Shown: piece after piece, positions 5,862 through 7,318 of the stretch
Position numbering within the stretch: position 1 is the stretch's first letter
How the letters are laid out: every line of letters begins with the position of its first letter
Origin: Chloroflexota bacterium
Lineage (GTDB): Bacteria > Chloroflexota > Anaerolineae > Anaerolineales > UBA4823
Assembly (NCBI GenBank): GCA_030613705.1
Contig: JAUWLJ010000101.1
Location: 1 to 7,318, forward strand
DNA length: 7,318 nucleotides
Reading direction: 5' to 3'
Made by a program: the position numbers and the translations under genes
Notes under the pieces: generated by a model
Told to the model about the DNA's origin: nothing
What the model saw: the letters and a program-made list of their open reading frames with translations, nothing else
Database searches by the model: none

Positions 5862-5897
5862 GTGGTTTTAGCGGGTGAGCGGATCTCACCCTCCCAC
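5862..5897 (-). promoter_or_regulatory. Ribosomal protein L1 mRNA-binding site (autogenous control)
   Basis: The minus-strand RNA folds as an outer stem GUGG/CCAC (5897-5894 with 5865-5862), an asymmetric internal loop GA against GCUAAAA, and a perfect inner stem GGGUGAG/CUCACCC (5891-5885 with 5879-5873) with a 5-nt loop. This two-helix, asymmetric-loop fold is that of the L1 target in 23S rRNA, where GGUGGGAGG faces GAAAUACCACC, and of L1 operator sites in L11-L1 mRNAs. It lies directly before the rplK Shine-Dalgarno, so bound L1 would block translation of rplK and, by coupling, rplA. Confidence 0.75.
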
Positions 5898-5915
5898 TTC
5901 GCAAATATAAGATTA

Positions 5916-7037
5916 TCAGGTCTTTTCAACCTGAAGGAAATCTAATTCAACAGGGGTATCCCGGCCAAAGAAGTTGACCATCACCCGCACTTTAGCCCGC
6001 TCCATGTCAATCTCGGCAACCGTACCGCGGAAATCATTAAAGGGTCCGTCAACAATGCGCACCCGTTCACCAGACTTGAAGGTCACCTTGATGCGCGGGG
6101 CTTCTGCCTCCATGCGTTTAATGATCTGGGATACTTCTTCTGGGCGCAGGGCTGTTGGTGTATTACCCATACCGACGAATCCCGTTACACCTGGTGTATT
6201 TCGAACCACGTACCATGACTCTTCGGTCATCACCATATTTACCAGGATATATCCTGGGAAAACACGTCGCTCAATAGTGCGCCGTTTGCCTTCTCGAACT
6301 TCTATTTCCTCTTCAGTGGGTACGATGATATCGAAAATCCTATCTTTCATTCCCATGGTTTCGATTCGTTGCTCGAGATTATGGCGTACCTTGTTTTCAT
6401 AGCCAGAATAGCAATGCACGACGTACCAGGCACGATCGTCTTCTTCACCTGCGATCGTATCCGACTGGTCTTCGTCGAGAAAATCAAGTGATACATCTGA
6501 GAGGTCTGATTCAGTTGTAGAAGGTTCAATTTCCTGTACTGGTAAAAGTGCCTGTTCTAAATCTTCAGCTTTTGAATCGCTCGATTCCGCACCATCAGGT
6601 GACTCGCCAGATTCAATTTCCGCAAGCTGATTGACTTTGGACTCCAAATCTGCTTCAGGAAGTTCGTCCTCAATGGCACCCGCATCCGTGGGCTCTCCCG
6701 ATTCAAGTTCCTCTTGTTCCTCAGGGGCGGTTTCTGATTCGGAATCGATCAGCTCCGCCTCTGCTAAAGCAGCTGCGGATATTTCAACCGTTTCAAATTC
6801 CTCGATCTCTTCGGAAGAGGTGTCCAATTCCGGATCGGTCAGCTCAGCTTCAGAGCCAGGATCAGTTGATTCTCCCGATGCAGGTGACACTTGTTCCTCA
6901 GCAGTTGCTTCTAATTCCGAATCGGTCGACTCAGCTTCAACGGATGCTGATTCTGATACCTCTACCGATTCAGATTCAGCAGCTTCAGGAGCCTCTGCAG
7001 AGTTCAAGTCTTTTTCTTTCTGGTCGGAAAATCCCAT
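5916..7037 (-). CDS. nusG: Transcription elongation/antitermination factor NusG with a long acidic N-terminal extension
   Basis: NusG binds RNA polymerase through its NGN domain and links it to Rho or to ribosomal protein S10 through its KOW domain. Numbered from the ATG at 7037 (373 residues), the NGN domain runs about 202-307 ([37 protein letters not shown]). The KOW domain runs about 322-369 ([20 protein letters not shown] ... LDFLQVEK). Residues 1-200 are an extra region made mostly of Glu, Asp, Ser and Ala, with imperfect 29-30 residue repeats, so the protein is about twice the usual length. I prefer the ATG at 7037 because AGGA (minus strand, 7050-7047) is 9 nt away; the ATG at 7046 touches that motif. 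The gene sits between secE and rplK, the classical place. The extension shares the frame and has no stop, so it is a genuine fusion at this locus. Confidence 0.93.
   Translation of the reverse strand: MGFSDQKEKDLNSAEAPEAAESESVEVSESASVEAESTDSELEATAEEQVSPASGESTDPGSEAELTDPELDTSSEEIEEFETVEISAAALAEAELIDSESETAPEEQEELESGEPTDAGAIEDELPEADLESKVNQLAEIESGESPDGAESSDSKAEDLEQALLPVQEIEPSTTESDLSDVSLDFLDEDQSDTIAGEEDDRAWYVVHCYSGYENKVRHNLEQRIETMGMKDRIFDIIVPTEEEIEVREGKRRTIERRVFPGYILVNMVMTEESWYVVRNTPGVTGFVGMGNTPTALRPEEVSQIIKRMEAEAPRIKVTFKSGERVRIVDGPFNDFRGTVAEIDMERAKVRVMVNFFGRDTPVELDFLQVEKT
6588..6935 (-). repeat. Imperfect 29-30 codon tandem repeats inside nusG
   Basis: In the encoded protein (numbering from 7037) three segments align: 35-61 ([15 protein letters not shown] ... 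SGESTDPG), 64-82 ([19 protein letters not shown]) and 94-120 ([15 protein letters not shown] ... SGEPTDAG). A fourth partial copy is at 142-150 (ESGESPDGA). Starts are 29 and 30 residues apart. The DNA also retains it: plus-strand cgaatcggtcgactcagctt (6918-6937) recurs as cggatcggtcagctcagctt at 6831-6850, and a poorer copy is at 6741-6760. This points to growth by in-frame tandem duplication. Confidence 0.65.
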
Positions 7038-7107
7038 AGCTTCCATTCCTACATTTTATCAAATGTAACCAAATACTGATTCTTATTCCCAACTGTTTCA
7101 GATATGC

Positions 7108-7318
7108 TCAGGAGCCCAGAATAAGAATAAAGAAGCGAGAGTATATGAAGTCTAGGACTCCTAGAAACGCGCTCATCACCGCGATCACGATCAAAACAAC
7201 GATGGTTAAACTGGTGGCCTCCTGCCGGGTTGGCCAGGTAACCTTACGCAATTCACCCATTGTCTCGCGTAAATATCGTGTAATGAAATTCTGTTGTTTA
7301 CGAGCAGATTTTTTAGCA
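7108..7318 (-). CDS. secE: Protein translocase subunit SecE, 5' end beyond the window
   Basis: SecE is the essential small membrane subunit of the SecYEG translocon. The visible part is the last 69 codons plus one base of the preceding codon, ending in TGA at 7110-7108. It begins with a basic cytoplasmic stretch (AKKSARKQQNFITRYLRET), followed by the conserved amphipathic motif GELRKVTWPTRQEA. One membrane segment follows (SLTIVVLIVIAVMSAFLGVLDFIY), then a short hydrophobic tail ending FFILILGS. This is the single-span form common outside the enterobacteria. The start codon is not in the window, though little of the N-terminus can be missing. nusG begins 70 nt downstream, the usual secE-nusG arrangement, and no promoter is evident in that gap. 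Confidence 0.95.
   Translation of the reverse strand, partial: AKKSARKQQNFITRYLRETMGELRKVTWPTRQEATSLTIVVLIVIAVMSAFLGVLDFIYSRFFILILGS

Noticed and set aside
5849..5929. N-terminal extension of rplK to the in-frame ATG at 5929
   Set aside because: It overlaps the nusG end and crosses the L1-binding hairpin. The GTG at 5848 gives the standard 141-residue L11 and has AAGGAG 6 nt upstream.
6588..6935. Repeated sequence as a CRISPR array or mobile element
   Set aside because: The repeats are imperfect, in frame and coding, have no spacers of independent sequence, and no transposase or terminal repeats are present.
6631..7068. Plus-strand Ser/Ala-rich frame of 145 codons opposite nusG
   Set aside because: It is the antisense of the acidic repeat region. 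GAA/GAT/GCA-rich codons read backwards give Ser/Ala-rich strings. No ribosome binding site or family resemblance.

Overview
This is a bacterial chromosome segment of moderate G+C with strong GGAGG-type ribosome binding sites. A conserved ribosomal-protein block fills its right half. The protein sequences, the Gram-positive-type operator on the left and the long acidic NusG suggest a Chloroflexota (Anaerolineae-like) bacterium. That placement is a judgement from family resemblance, not a search result.

Left part (1-1140): a divergent regulatory region at about 120-202 has two sigma70-type promoters facing away from each other. Each carries a copy of the same 14-bp palindrome (perfect AGAACATATGTTCT on the right, two mismatches on the left) at the same position relative to its -35 and -10. 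The box resembles the GAAC-N4-GTTC SOS box of Gram-positive LexA/DinR. Leftward it would drive a secreted or membrane-anchored protein cut by the window edge (1-63, minus). Rightward it would drive an unrecognised protein with four predicted membrane segments (321-1037), perhaps preceded by a 20-codon ORF. A two-way terminator at 1096-1132 separates this gene from the convergent genes.

Middle (1157-3229, minus strand): an OmpR-family response regulator followed 9 nt later by its sensor histidine kinase. A 7-bp hairpin surrounds the regulator's stop codon and ends one base before the kinase start. The 3240-3374 gap is AT-rich; I could not assign a convincing promoter there.

Right part (3375-7318, minus strand): secE (cut by the edge), nusG, rplK, rplA, rplJ and rplL, in the classical order, closed by a strong terminator. 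rpoB does not follow rplL; the two-component pair does. Feedback RNA elements are visible: a clear L1-type binding site before rplK, a weaker sequence cousin before rplA, and a complete L10 leader with antiterminator and terminator before rplJ. rplK starts at GTG and rplJ at TTG, each with a well-placed Shine-Dalgarno. NusG carries an extra acidic, repeat-containing N-terminal region of about 200 residues, which is the most unusual protein feature here.

The two points most worth pursuing are the mirror-image operator pair with its unknown membrane protein, and the acidic extension of NusG.
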